Assembly (NCBI GenBank): GCA_905178155.1
Contig: CAJINV010000006.1
Span: forward strand, 2,644,658-2,708,657
DNA length: 64,000 nt
Origin: Amoebophrya sp. A120
Taxonomy: Eukaryota > Sar > Dinophyceae > Syndiniales > Amoebophryaceae
Direction of reading: 5' to 3'
This document shows, piece after piece, positions 47,401-59,474 of this stretch (positions within the stretch are counted from its first letter, which is position 1; each line of letters starts with the position of its first letter). The translations under genes were made by a program, and so were the position numbers. The notes below the pieces were generated by a model. It had not been told where the DNA came from. It did no database searches and was given only the letters and a program-made list of their open reading frames with translations.

Positions 47401-50400
47401 TGTATGCGTTGCAAATATGACTGGTTTTCGAAGTAGGATCACGCAAACTTGTCATGCTAATTTTGAAACGAACGGAGAAAAATCTGCCTTGCACAATCAG
47501 CATCAAGGGAGCCATCAAGGAATGGATCCGTACGGTCGACCCTGCCTAGTTAGTCCCACAGCGGGGGTTCGCCAATATGTATAGGCGATGGACTACCCGG
47601 TCGGCGGAAAAGCTCTACCGCCGATCCAACGCTGATGATAATCAGCATTAAGGGAGGATGCGCAATTTTTGTTTTTCGGAGTAAGCATTCCGCATGTAGG
47701 CTAGGCGTGAGATGAAAGCCGAAGCCTCCGCAGAGCCTGTTATTATATATTCTGCGTGCATTCCAGACCTTCTGGCAGACGCAGATCCAAAAAGTAAAAT
47801 GAGCATGACAGTATTCCAGATCATCACTATCGCGGAGGGCAGTGCCTGCACCAGCCAGGACAGGCGCTATCCAATCAACCAACCAAATATCTGCATTCTT
47901 GGAAACCCAGACACATTTGCAATGCATATGATGAGGAACGTGGATACGTGGCAGTCGGGAATCAATTGGCGCAGACATGCGTTCAAAGAACGTGCGAGAA
48001 CCCGAAGGCCACTGCGGGCGGCGGTTCTACTGCATTCACGGCAGCAGATGTAGATGTACCCTTCAAAGACGGCTGCGACCCCGTTGGCGACGGGGGCAAG
48101 GTAGTTTGCGCCGGTGGCGCGGAGGGCAAGTGCACTGTCACGCAGTGTTGCAAGACCCGGTATTTGTGCCAAGGGTACGAGGGTGTATGCTCCAACAACT
48201 TCAATCCTCTCAAGGTGGCGCCCTCATACGAGGTCCTCGATTGTGCTGCCTCCATTGCCGACGCCGACGCTGTCGCGTGCCAACCTGCCGTGTGTTGCAC
48301 CGAAGAGGACATAGCGCAAGACCAAAGTGTTATTGTGCGGAAAATTTCCTCTTCCCCATTCCTGGTTTAGAAGCTACTGATGCTGGCTGTTAGTGGCCTT
48401 AAATCAGGTCTCTCTTGTTGCATACAGGGGAAGAAGCAGGAGTTCTTGTTGCGCGAAGAATTGTAAAGTCTGCAACTACAACCTGTGTAGCGTGTATGCG
48501 TTTCAGCTCACGGCCGACCCGTCTGTCATGCTCGACATCGGCCTAGGAGAGCCCTGCGCTGCCGTGGCGCAAAACAGGGCTGGTGTCCTTGCTCAAATCG
48601 GCATGGGAAAAAATTGGTGTGAACAAAAGTCGGCGGCATGGCAAATTAAGTTTATCTAGCTTCAGTACTATAGGGATGAGGGAGATTTTTTCATCTTGAT
48701 AAGCCAGAAAACCTGTGCAGACTTTTGCGAAAGCCTGGCGGACGGAAAGGCAGATGGTGCGCGAAGCGTTTTTATTGCCCCGGCTGCGGCAGCGGATAAG
48801 ACTAAAAAATGCAAAGGCCAGGCGGTCGCGGGTGACTGGTGCAGTGTCGCGTCTTGTGGGTGCCAGTGTAATGCGGCCCAGGGATACCATTTACACGCCA
48901 ACCACGTTAATTCCCCCGATGGCAAAGCAACGGGCTTTTCCGATTGCGTGCGGAAGACCTGCGCGAACCCCACACCTGCTCTTCCTCCAACAAGTCCGGG
49001 CGCCCAGTCGAGGCATTATGAGTGCAGCGATTTGTCCACGGTGCCGCGGCTCGTCCCGGAGGACTACAATTGCTTCACAAGCGAAAGCGACACTGATATC
49101 CTGTGTAAAAACATCCCCACCCCAGAGTTGTAATGCAAATCTGCATGCTGAAAATGTTTCTCATGCAGAGCCCCATGAGAAGCAGTTTCTATTCGTGTTT
49201 TGCAATTTGTCATGCTCCATTCAGCATGGTATGCTAGATCTGTGATGCTGCTGAGCTAGCTCAAACAGCACTGCGCTACGAGTCCAAATTTGTCATGCAA
49301 AACAGCCAAAACTTGTGGACTTGTCTAGCCGATCCCCATCTTGACTATGGTGTGGGGACATTTTTACTCAGGATAACTGAGTGCACCGATGCGAAGTGCT
49401 GCAGGACCCGGGTTCCCGTCGTGCGCGATAACGAAATGCAAGTAGAGCTGTTAGCGGGCTCGGCGGTGGCGTCGAGCGAACGCAGCGACTACGCTGCAGC
49501 GAATTTGATTGACGACAGGGGTAGCGCAGACTTCGCGGCTGCACTCCAGCAGGACAGTGATCTCTCTTTCTACAAGCTGCTCAAAGCGGATGCCGCAGAA
49601 ACTGGTCGAACAGAAGCTGCGGGACGCCGGTGCCCCTGGATGCAAATTGGTTTGGGGGCTGAAAAACTCGTCACAAGTGTGCACCTCTTTGCGTCAAATT
49701 CCGTTCCGCGGCTGGGCGTTTTGTTTTTCAACGTCAAGTACAGCGACCTTAACGAAGACGCCTCAGCCATTTCGCTCGAAGCTGTAAAAAATGCTGGCTC
49801 GTTGGTGGACGCGGGATTTCGCGTTGTGGTTTCATCTACGCCCCGAGATCCTTCCTCGTGGGGAGCGGACGATGCGTGCCCGGATCCGGAAGCTGTTGCT
49901 GATGTAGCTGAATGCGAGACAGTGAAGTGGGCCGGTGGCGCCGGCGAGCGGCGGTTCCAAAGAGTGGGTGATGGGTCGGAGGTGATCGTAGTCAACGAGG
50001 GTCCTCCGGGGTACAATAGAGGCCCAATTGATCAGGACCTGCCGCGCGGAGATTTTCGGCACCTGGTTGCGGCGAGGATTGAGTGCAAGAGCCAGCTATC
50101 AAATGTACATATCGAAGACCTGGGTCTGGGAGGATGCGAACTTGTGATGCTGCAGCTTGATTCTACAAAAATCTGTATTGCAACATGAACAGCAAATAAA
50201 GACATGGCTTAGAAGTTTTTGCCATAGCGAGAGGGCATTGCTCATGCGGTATAGGCATCAGAAAGCTCTCACAAAATCTGTGATGCTAGGGTATGCATCA
50301 CAGACATCAGGACTCATGCGTAAAAAGAATGTGCATGACAATCCCTGCATCCTTCCGGACCCAGATCGATATTTGCATTCGATGCCAGCCCGGCCGGTAC

Positions 50401-53400
50401 GTGATCATCGAGTTGCCGGTATTCTGAGTGAAAACGTCTCCACCCCAGAGTTGTCATGCAGATTTGCAATGACAGGAGCGTTTGCGATGCGCTTTCCCAT
50501 GATAGGCATTTTCAATCGCGTTTGGAAGTTGTAATGCTGTAAACACGATAAGCAGATAGATTTGCAACGCGGCTGTCCTCGCCAGCCTGCACTACACTAC
50601 GGACTGCAACTTGTGATGCGTGACTGCCAAAGCTTCTGCACTTGTGTTGCGAGATCCCGAGCTTGACTCTGAGGCGGGGACGTTTTTACACAGGATAGCC
50701 GGGGGCGGCCGCCGGCGAACGGCGTGTGTTGGGGCTGCACGAGGCAAAAGTTTACGCCGAATTCGCTACCATAAAGGTGTCCAAGCCTTCATCGGCATCG
50801 GCTACGGCATCGAGCACCTATACTCATACCAGCACCCCGAACGGGGCGGATCGACTTGTCGACGGAGAAATGGGTACCCTCGCGCAGACCGGAGTGGACC
50901 AGGGCGCGCAGAAGTGCCCCTGGCTGCAAATCGACCTGGGGTCTTCGCAGCATGTCGGGCATGTGGATCTCTATACCGCAGATCGGACTTCAAGGCTGGC
51001 CTTTCTGTTTTTTGCAACGGCAACGTTAGCGCTTGATGAAAACACATTTCTGGACGATTCAGACCTAGATACGATTTCTTCCTCTCTTAACGACGTGGGC
51101 TTCCGGGTTTTGGTGGCGTCCACGCCCCGGACCGCGTCAGCAGGCGATGCGTGCCCCGCCGTTCCGGGCGAAGCGGGAGCGAGTGACGCGAAACTCTGCG
51201 AGTTGGTGTCGTACGACGGCGGCAAAGGGCGCGACCGGTTCAAAAACGTGTTCTTTGATGCGAGTGGGGAGAAGAGGCAGGTGTCGGACACCGGCGGCCC
51301 GGGTGCGGAGGGGACATACGACCTGCTCTATCCTGAGTAAAAACGTACCCACACCAGAGTCAGGATGGGGAATCTGCTAGACAAATCAGCCAGCTTTGGT
51401 TGTTTGGCATGACAAGTTTGTCCGCGTAGTGTAGTGCTGTTTGAGCTAGTTTAGCAGCATTACAGATCTAGCATCTCGTGCTGATTGGAGCATGACAAAT
51501 TTCAAAACCGCATTAGAAAATGCTTCTCATAGGGCTCCGCATGAGAAACATTTTAAGCATGCAGAGTTGCATGACAACTATGGTGTGGGTACGTTTTTAC
51601 TCAGGATATGCTCAAGGCGAGGATCGAGTGCTGGGGGCACGAAGGACAGTACGTCATCATCGACTTGCCGGACCGCGAGGATGGATCAGGCCGCAGCCTC
51701 GGATTGCTGGAGGCCGAGGTTGCTGTCACCAGCGGCGGTGCTCTGGAAAGCGTCCGCGTGGACAAGACTTGCATATCAACTGTAAAAATGTCTGGGTCTG
51801 GAAGATTGCAACTTGTGATGCTGTCTCTGCATTTTACAAAAATGAATCTGTATTGCATCCCCAGCAAGAGGGCTCCAGTTTGTGCTACATGGAGAGGGTA
51901 TTTGTTCTCATGCGAGATAGGCATCAGAAAGCCCACTAAAAATCTGTGATGCCAGGTTGTGCATTACAGACGTCATGTGTCATGTAAAATCTGCATGACA
52001 TCCAGACCCAGACACTTTTACATTTGATATTGCAGTGGGTACCTTGAGTCCTACGCGCAGAGCAGGGAAGGAGAAACGATCCCACTGGGAGTTGAAGCCC
52101 CCACACCGGACTTTTGTATCGACCCCAGAGGCCTCCGGTCGTACGGCGCGCCGGCGACGCGGTCACACAAGCTTCCTCCCGAAGCCACCTATATCACCGT
52201 CGGGATATCAAATGCAAAAATGTCTGGGTCTGGAAGAGCGCAACTTGTGATGCTGCCTTTGGATGCCTAAAAAATTTGTGTTGCATGAGCAGCAAAAGGA
52301 TTCTAATTTTTGCTACGCGGAGAGGGCATCTGTCATGCGGATTAGGCATCAAGAATCCCTCAAAAAACCTGTGATGCTAGGGCATGCATCACAGACATCA
52401 TGGGTCATGCAAACTGTGCATGACAAGTCTCAGAATCTTCCAGACCCAGACATTTTTGCATTTGATACGGGAAGCAGTACCGCAATTACTGTTGCGTCGA
52501 GACGTGCGAGAAAGCCACCGTGGAGAACAAGCACTGCGAACGCCAGGACATCGTGGAGGCCTTCGGGGTATCGAATGCAAATATCGATCTGGGTCTGGAA
52601 ACTTGTAATGCTAAAAGTGAACAATGAGAGTTCCACTGCAATACGCAGCCAAGCATGACAAATTTTTGGGCTCCTATCATGTGTTGATTCTTCCGCATGG
52701 CAAACTACGTTTTTGCATGACAGGAAAGAGGACAGCTTCGTGCCCATGCATCACAGATTCTTGAGCCATGTCAGACGTGCATGACAAATGTAGCAATCTT
52801 CCAGACCCAGATCGATATTTGCATTTGATACGGGGCCATGTGGCCCCTGGACCCGAAAAAGCTCGAAGAGCACGGGGGAGGGGAAGTCGTTCCGAAGCTT
52901 CCGGGCACAATTTGCTTCGGCGGGGAGTGCACGGTGATGGGGTGCTGCCAGCTCCGGAACCGGGTGGGGGGCAAAAAGGAGGCCTTTCTCGTTATCGAAA
53001 GGAAAAATCCCCCCTCCCCATATCAAAACGGAACTTGTGATGCTGGATTTGTGTACACAAATCCGATCTGTCTTGCTGGAGAGGACTGCAGGCCCATATC
53101 AAGCCTGAGTAGAGAGATTTTCTTGGCCTCGACGCTTAGCATGAAGAACGTCCGTGCTGTAGGCCCAACAGCATCACAAACCGCCAGCATAATGCGGCGG
53201 TTGTCTGTGGAGTTGCCTTCTTGCAAGACAGACACCATTTGTGGTCACAAATCAGCAACAGAAATTTTCGAAATAAACATACCTTGTCACTATGGGGAGG
53301 GGGGGTTTTTCCTTTTGATACTGGTGCGCGGCCTGATTCTGAAATCCACCCTACCGGACTGGCAGTCGGAACGCGCCAGTATCAAATGCAAAAGTGTCTG

Positions 53401-56400
53401 GGACTGGAAGAGTGCGCGATTTGTCATGCAGCTTTTCCATGGCTCATGAGGTCTGGAATGCAGGACCTAGCATGACAGATTCTCTGCGATCTCTCTCATG
53501 CCCGCCCTGCATGAGAAACTCCCTCCCGACTTGATCACAACTGGCCGACTTTTGGTAATCATGCAACACAGATTTCTGCATGCTTCAGATTTAGCATGAC
53601 AAGTTGCATTCTTCCAGACATCCAGGGATTTTTGCAGTTGATAGCCAGAAACACGGTGCTGGCGTTCGTGCGGGAAAAGCTGGAGGCGGTATATCTTCCC
53701 GGCGGCGTCGGGGACCCCCCCGAAGGACAAGGGAACTTTTACCCCCTGATTATGAAAGTGTCAGAATCGAAATTGACAAAGTCGAAAAATTTGTGATGCA
53801 CAAAATCGATGTCAGTTGGAGCCTCAGTTTCCAAGTGGCGCATGACAAATTTGGGTGGAGCCGAAACCCAGTCTGTCATGCTGTTTGGGCAAAGAAGACT
53901 CCTCCTGTCATGCTACTCTGGCAGCGCATTGCATACCCCTAAACAGGCCGATAATCGGTCCCATTTGCCTGCTCCCCAATACAGGCCTTCAGTGCCCAAT
54001 ATTTTATGCATCACAAATTTTTCGATTTTGTTGATTTCGATCCTGACCCATTCATAGTGATGGAAAAGGTCAGCCTGGTTGCCGGAGGCGACAGCTTGCG
54101 GAAAACAGCCCGTCGCGCGCTCGACGACGCTATCGAATGCAAATATGTCTAGGTTCTCTCCTGGAAAGATGCAAACTTGTCATGCTCATCGTCAGTCACA
54201 CAAAATTCTCTCATGCAGGAGCACCAAAACCTTAAATTTTTGCCCACGCGGAGAGAAGATTTCTCATGCTGAGTAGGCATTGCAAAGCTCCCGCAAGAAT
54301 AAAACCTGTTGTGCGAGGCTCTGCATCTTCGCAGACCTGCCGGGTGATGCAAAACCTCCATGACAAACTTGACATATTTGCAGTGCATAGACGCCGACGA
54401 GGCGGCCAGCACGGCGACATGGAACGTGACCGAGTATGACTTCTATTTTGACACCGTGCTGGACCCGACGAGGCAAATCAAGGCGCTGACGACCGTGGAG
54501 CTGGTGGAAAGGCTCAACAAGAAGATTGGGAGTAACGTATCCAAAGGAAAAACGTCCCCACCCCAGAGTCACGATGGGGATTGTGCAACACAAACCTTGA
54601 AGTTTTGGCAGCCACGTATGACAAATTGCAGGCTGTATTGTAATGCAGTTCAGCAAGGGGTGGAGTCGCATTACGAATCCATCTGCTTATCCTGTTTACA
54701 GCATTACAAGTTCCAACACACGAACGGGAATGCCTATCATGGGGATGCGCATTACAAATGCACTTGTGCTTGCAGATCTGCAAGACAACTCTGGGACGGG
54801 GATGTTTTTACACAGGATATAGCGCCCAGGTGCGGGCGACGAAGTGCGGGTATTTTGCGCAGCCCGGCGTTGTCGGAACGAGCTGGGTATGGCCTGCAAA
54901 AATGTCTGGGTCTGGAAGGTTGTCAGGTTTGTCATGCAGATTCTGCATGATCCGCGACGCCTGTAATGCATGATCTAGCATCACAGATTTTTCAAGGGCT
55001 CTCTAATGCCTATCCCGCATGAGAAATTCCCTCTCCGCGTAACACAAACTGGACTCCTCTTGCTGGTCATGCAATACAGATTTTTTTGGAATCCAAAGAC
55101 AGCATCACAAGTTGCATTCTTCCAGACCCAGACACATTTGCATTTGATATTGTGTGGACAAACCCCCGGTGGAGACGTATCCTAAGTAAAAACGTCCCCA
55201 TCCTCCCATAGTCAAGATGGGATATCTGCTAGACAAATCAGCCAGCTTAGGTTGTTGCGCATAACAAAGTTGGCCTCGTAGTGTAGTAGTCGCGTTTACT
55301 TAAAAATAGCTTGCTCACCAGCATCACTGATCTAGCCTATTATGCTGATTGGCGCATGGCAAATTATTCCAAAGCACGACTAGAAGAGGCTTGCCATTGA
55401 GCTCCGCATGGGAAACCTTTTGAGCATGCAGAATGGCATAAGAGCTATGTTATTGGGTGGGGGCGTTTTTACATAGGATAAGACGCACATCAAAACAAAC
55501 ACCACGCTGTCCAAGTGGGACAAGCACGAAAAACTTATGACCCACTCAGGTGTTACAATTTCAAACGTTGCAATAGAGTCGGGGTTTCGTCTTGCATGAT
55601 GAGCATGACAGACTCGCAGAGCTGCGTTCCACTTTCTGCAATACAAATTTCGCCAGATAATTGTAGTGGGGTTTGGAGCTCCGGATAACTTCTCATGCGC
55701 AATCCTATGAGAGTTGGCTAGATCATTCGCACTCTTGCATCACAGATTTCCATATTCTATTGCAACCGATTTGAGTATTGTAACAGCTGAGCGCGCTATA
55801 CGACTGTGGTGGAAAATCGTCTTTGGGTGCATCGTTCTCCTGGTGGTGCTCATGTACTTGTATGTCTGCTACTTGCACCCCCTGACGATGGCGCGGCTGG
55901 AGCGGGAGGAAAAAGAGCAGGAGATGGCGCAGGCGGCCTCCGACTGGGCGAGCCACTACAACGTGCAGCAGGCGGACTACACGTCGGCGCAAGGCGGGCT
56001 CTTCGGCGTGACGCTGTCCGGCGGTTTGCCGAACAACCGGGGCACGCACGGCGGCACCTGGGGCGGTCCTTCGTCCTTCAGCGGCACCGCGGCCGGCGCC
56101 GGCCGGCCGCAGTCCTGGGGCGGGCCAAGCTCCTTCGCCGGAACGGCGCGAGGCGGGGGCGCCGGTATCAAAACGAAAAACTCCTTTTCCTTGCTTTATC
56201 CTTTTTCTTTGTGACGAGATGCTGCAATACAAATTTTTAATTTTGATTTGTGCTGTGCATCTATCACAAGTCGTACATGATCGCAAATCCCCGTTTGAGT
56301 ATGGGGACATCAAAATATCAAAGGATTATTTTAAGAACATTTTTCGACAACAGGCGGCCAGCAGTCCTGGGGCGGGCCCAGTTCTTTCGCCGGAACGGCG

Positions 56401-56658
56401 CGCGGCGGGGGCGGCGCCGCCTCGCAAGCGCAGTGGTGGGGCGGCGCTGGCCAGTACTATGGGGACGGGCAGCAAGGAAGCTGGGACGGGCAGTGGGGCG
56501 GCGTCGGACAGTCTTGGGACGGTGGAGGCCACGGATACGCGGGCGGGTCGAGACAATGGGATTGGAATGGCACTGCCGGTGGGTACACGAATAACGGGCA
56601 AGCAGCGCGTTGGAACGCCGCACCTCAAGTCTACGGCAACTCGGCTTACCACTACTAA
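44401..56658 (+). CDS. Large Cys-rich, discoidin/fucolectin-like single-pass membrane protein, 1763 aa, 23 exons
   Basis: Exons: 44401-44466, 44675-44751, 45098-45896, 46678-46748, 47035-47402, 47934-48330, 48707-49096, 49381-50096, 50390-50419, 50703-51328, 51614-51773, 52035-52205, 52473-52568, 52836-52992, 53326-53379, 53649-53750, 54062-54130, 54395-54537, 54825-54887, 55155-55177, 55486-55535, 55806-56165, 56355-56658; sum 5292 nt. One GT-AG intron (45897-46677), 21 introners. Residues about 50-720 repeat a Cys-rich module (RTCxNP; CTxxQCCKxRxLC; WCSVxxCxCxC) three times, and a fourth begins. Then two discoidin (F5/8 type C)-like units: SERSDYAAANLIDD with CPWMQIGLG, and TSTPNGADRLVDGE with CPWLQIDLG, each followed by PGRYVIIELP- or GQYVIIDLP-type strands and an LGLHEAKV-type strand as in fucolectins. 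A transmembrane helix lies at about 1545-1567, then a Gly/Trp/Gln-rich tail with repeated WGGPSSF. Predicted: a surface carbohydrate- or ligand-binding protein. The first two junctions have poor duplications and are least certain. Confidence 0.75.
51329..51608. mobile_element. Introner family C (type example); about 17 copies
   Basis: Arms TATCCTGAGTAAAAACGT(C/A)C and GACGTTTTTACTCAGGATA with an inner CCCCACCCCAGAGT block; 269-347 bp. Copies: 1849-2088 (one end only), 3359-3630, 4395-4679, 23599-23884, 27584-27930, 29624-29902, 31296-31577, 33362-33692, 40218-40502, 46749-47029, 49097-49375, 50420-50697, 51329-51608, 54538-54819, 55178-55480, 62273-62613, 62681-62949. Flanking pentamer here: TGCTC. 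Confidence 0.9.
53751..54056. mobile_element. Introner family H (type example); 2 copies of equal length
   Basis: Arms TATGAAAGTGTCAGAATCGA and TCGATCCTGACCCATTCATA; both copies are 306 bp (1150-1455 and 53751-54056). Their interiors match in reverse-complement on the plus strand, so both lie in the same orientation relative to host transcription. Confidence 0.85.
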
Positions 56659-56923
56659 ACGAAGTGGAGCCACCAGCAAGTAGAAATGCAAGTTCAACGT
56701 AAGTACAAAACCAAGCGTCAAAAATAATCGATGGCAAATTTATTGTGTTGACGCAAAGATTTTTATTGTTAATTTTTTCTTCTTTTCTTTGGCAAAGAAA
56801 TTATGTTTGGTCTCTTACCTCTTTCACAGTTTTCATTTTGTTTACATTTTCAGTTTCAACAGCAAGACACAATGTTTCAACTTTTTGAGTCGTAGCAGCA
56901 GTGGTTTATAGCTTCAGTGTCAT

Positions 56924-57023
56924 ATTACCTTTTCCTCTGATCCATCATCTTTCGGTATTTTGTGCTCTTATTTATTACCTTTTCCTCTGATCCATCATCT
57001 TTCGGTATTTTGTGCTCTTATTT
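56924..57023. repeat. 50-bp tandem duplication
   Basis: Two identical 50-bp units (56924-56973 and 56974-57023), each starting ATTACCTTTTCCTCTG and ending GTGCTCTTATTT. They are in the 3' flank of the discoidin-like gene. Confidence 0.95.
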
Positions 57024-57617
57024 CTCAGGCCTAAGCAGGCTACGTGAAACCTAGATTTGCCAGCTCGCGTTTTTCATCTTGAAGTATTAACTAATCTGTC
57101 CTGACCACGCGAGAAGGAAGCACGACACTCAAGGAGAAAAGCACGTTTCCCATTCCAACAGACAAACAAGGGTCTTTTTTTCTTTTGGCTACCCACCCTT
57201 GTGGACGACCACAGACGCACTCATTTACAGTAGCACGCCCTGCTTGTGAGACGTTTTGCTTGGAGCTGCAGTCGTATCCCGATGAAGGACACATAGCATT
57301 ATCTAGAATTCTGACGTGCTACTTTTGCATCCGACCTGGTGCTATCATTCACGTTTTACGTTTTTTTCCGAACAAACCCTTTAAAAACTCCTTGGCAGAG
57401 CGGATCCCGCGCGACGTCCTAGCGTACTAGAGGTGGGGCGCAAGACACAAGTTTTTTGATTATCCACTTGCAGGAAGTAGACGAAGAGCAAGAGAAGAAC
57501 ATTCGAAGGTCAACATTATCATATCTCCCCCATTGCGCCACAACATCAAGAAGCAGACAAGGAAGGAGACGGGTCGTAAAGCGAGGTGGAAGAAGCGCAG
57601 TTTTGGCGTCGCGTGTT
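57024..57617. other. Spacer and possible 5' exon of an unassigned gene
   Basis: From about 57478, after a possible splice acceptor (TTGCAG), a Lys/Arg/Glu-rich frame runs into the B introner at 57618. Two frames are open across the junction (57946 onward) and I cannot choose between them. Confidence 0.3.
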
Positions 57618-57940
57618 TATTGTGCGGAAAAATCCCCCCTCCCCATATCGAAAGCGGAATTTGTGTTGCTGTATTTGAGTACACAAATCACATCTGTCTT
57701 GCTAGAGAGGACTGCAGACCCATATCAAGCCTGAGCAGAGAGGCTTTGACTTAGGCGCTTAGCATGAAAAGCGTCCGTGATGTTGGCTCAACAGCATGAC
57801 AAACCGCCTCCATAATGGGACGGAAGCTGTTGCCCTTGTCTTCTTGCAACACAAACGTGATTTGTGACCTCAAATCAGCAACACAAAATTTCGAAAGCCT
57901 AACTCTTCAATATGGGGAGGGGGGATTTTTCCTTTTGATA
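57618..57940. mobile_element. B-family introner, unassigned host gene
   Basis: TATTGTGCGGAAAAATCCCC to GGGGATTTTTCCTTTTGATA, with GTGTT on both sides (57613-57617 and 57941-57945). By analogy with the rest of the window its presence marks a transcribed region, but no protein is recognisable. Flanking frames: upstream, Lys/Arg-rich; downstream, about 30 codons to a stop near 58020-58050. Confidence 0.85.
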
Positions 57941-57945
57941 GTGTT

Positions 57946-58584
57946 CGAAGCTTATTTACATTCGCGTACATCCTCGTCGCGTGTTCGAAGCTCCTCTCCT
58001 CCCAGATCAAAGTCGCGCACTTCTGTGAAGCCGGGATATGATGATCTCCTCTGAATGATGAGTGCCCAGGTCTTCAAAGGCGCACACTGCTTTTGTGACG
58101 CAAGATGAAGATCTCATCTTCTTAGAGACCTGATCACATCATAATAGTGTGAGTTTTTAAAGCACAGTCAGAATGAATCAGTACTATCCCAGCCAGTGTC
58201 AGTACTTCTTCTATCGCTGTTCTTTTCCAGATTTATCAATCTTGCAGCTCACGATCTACTGGCGGCGTGGTGCTTTGAGGTCGTACCTGCATATCGATCT
58301 GGAAGCCCTTGCAGCTCGGGGCCGCACCTCCTCGAAGGTGCCAGTAGAAGTTCTTAGGTACTACACATGCTGCTGCGAAAGGCAAGATAGAACCGCTTGC
58401 GCGATGGCTAGCACTTTAAACCAGGAACAAGCAGTGCTATGCTGTATAAAAGGCAGTGTAAATTTTTTGGGGGCAACAACATAACAAGGAAAAGAAAAAG
58501 AAGAGCCTTACTTTGCTATGCTTATTGTTGCATTTCTCTTGAGCAGGAAAAGCATTGAAATGTGAGAAAGAAAGTAAGACCACC
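57946..58584. other. Spacer or short unassigned exons
   Basis: An ATG-started frame at 58173-58484 (103 codons, Cys/Tyr-rich) is possible but has no motif or homologue I know. No introner. Confidence 0.3.
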
Positions 58585-59474
58585 ATGCCGTTTTTCCTCC
58601 CTCCAGAATTCGATCAGCTGCTGAATTACATCCGGCAATATCAAATGTTAGTATGTCTGGGTCTGGAAGAATGCGTGATTTGTCGTGCAGCTTTTTCATG
58701 ACCCGTGAGGTCTGGAATGCAGGACCTAGCATGACACATTCTGTGCGATCTTTCTCATGCCTATCCTGCATGAGAAACTGCCTCCCGACTTGGTCAAAAC
58801 TGGACGACTTTTGGTAATCATGCAACACAGATTTTTGCATGCTTCAGATTTAGCATGACAAGTTGCATTCTTCCAGACCCAGACATTTTTACATTTGATA
58901 GGCAAACCGTCCTCCTGAAACTGGTTTTTTGCCTTCTGCTCGACCTGTTTGGCGTCGCCTCCTTCCTGCTGCCCGGTTTTGGGGAGCTGGCAGACATCAG
59001 CTACGCTCCCGTGCTATGCATTGCAAATATGTCTGGGTCTGGAAACCTGTGGTGCAAGGAAGGGACAGTGAGCACTCTGTAATGCGCTGCGCAGCATGAC
59101 AAGTTTTTCCGCGGTACTGAGTTGCGTACTCCGCATGCGAAACTGCGTTTTTGGATGACAGGCAAGCGGAGCTCTTCGCGGCCACGCAATACAGAGTTCA
59201 GAGTCATATCAGACTAGCGCGACAAATCTCGGAATCAGCGAGACCAAGACACTTTTGCATTTGATACGTGCAGGCGTACCTGCTCTACCGGCTCTTTAAC
59301 AACAGCTTCCGCATCGCAGCCCTCGGATTTGCGGAGGAAATTTTGCCGGGGACAGATGTGCTTCCCACGGCGACGCTTGCTTGGGTTTTGGAAAACACGA
59401 GCCTACTGCCGGAACAGCTCAATCTGTTGCTCGGCGTGATTCGGAATGCCAGCAGTGCACGAAGGAACCAATAG
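58585..59474 (+). CDS. Small conserved membrane protein, 121 aa, 3 exons
   Basis: Exons 58585-58638, 58906-59014, 59272-59474; 366 nt. Both introns are A introners with exact duplications (GGCAA, CGTGC). The protein has a hydrophobic block LLKLVFCLLLDLFGVASFLLPGFGELADI and then the strings APVQAYLLYRLF and LGFAEEILPGTDVLPTATLAWVLE. The pattern 'LPG-GE-AD...AP...Y.LYRLF...G..EEILP.TD..PTAT.AW.LE' resembles a small family of uncharacterised plant and protist membrane proteins; I have no name for it. Predicted: two to three membrane segments. The function is unknown. Confidence 0.75.
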
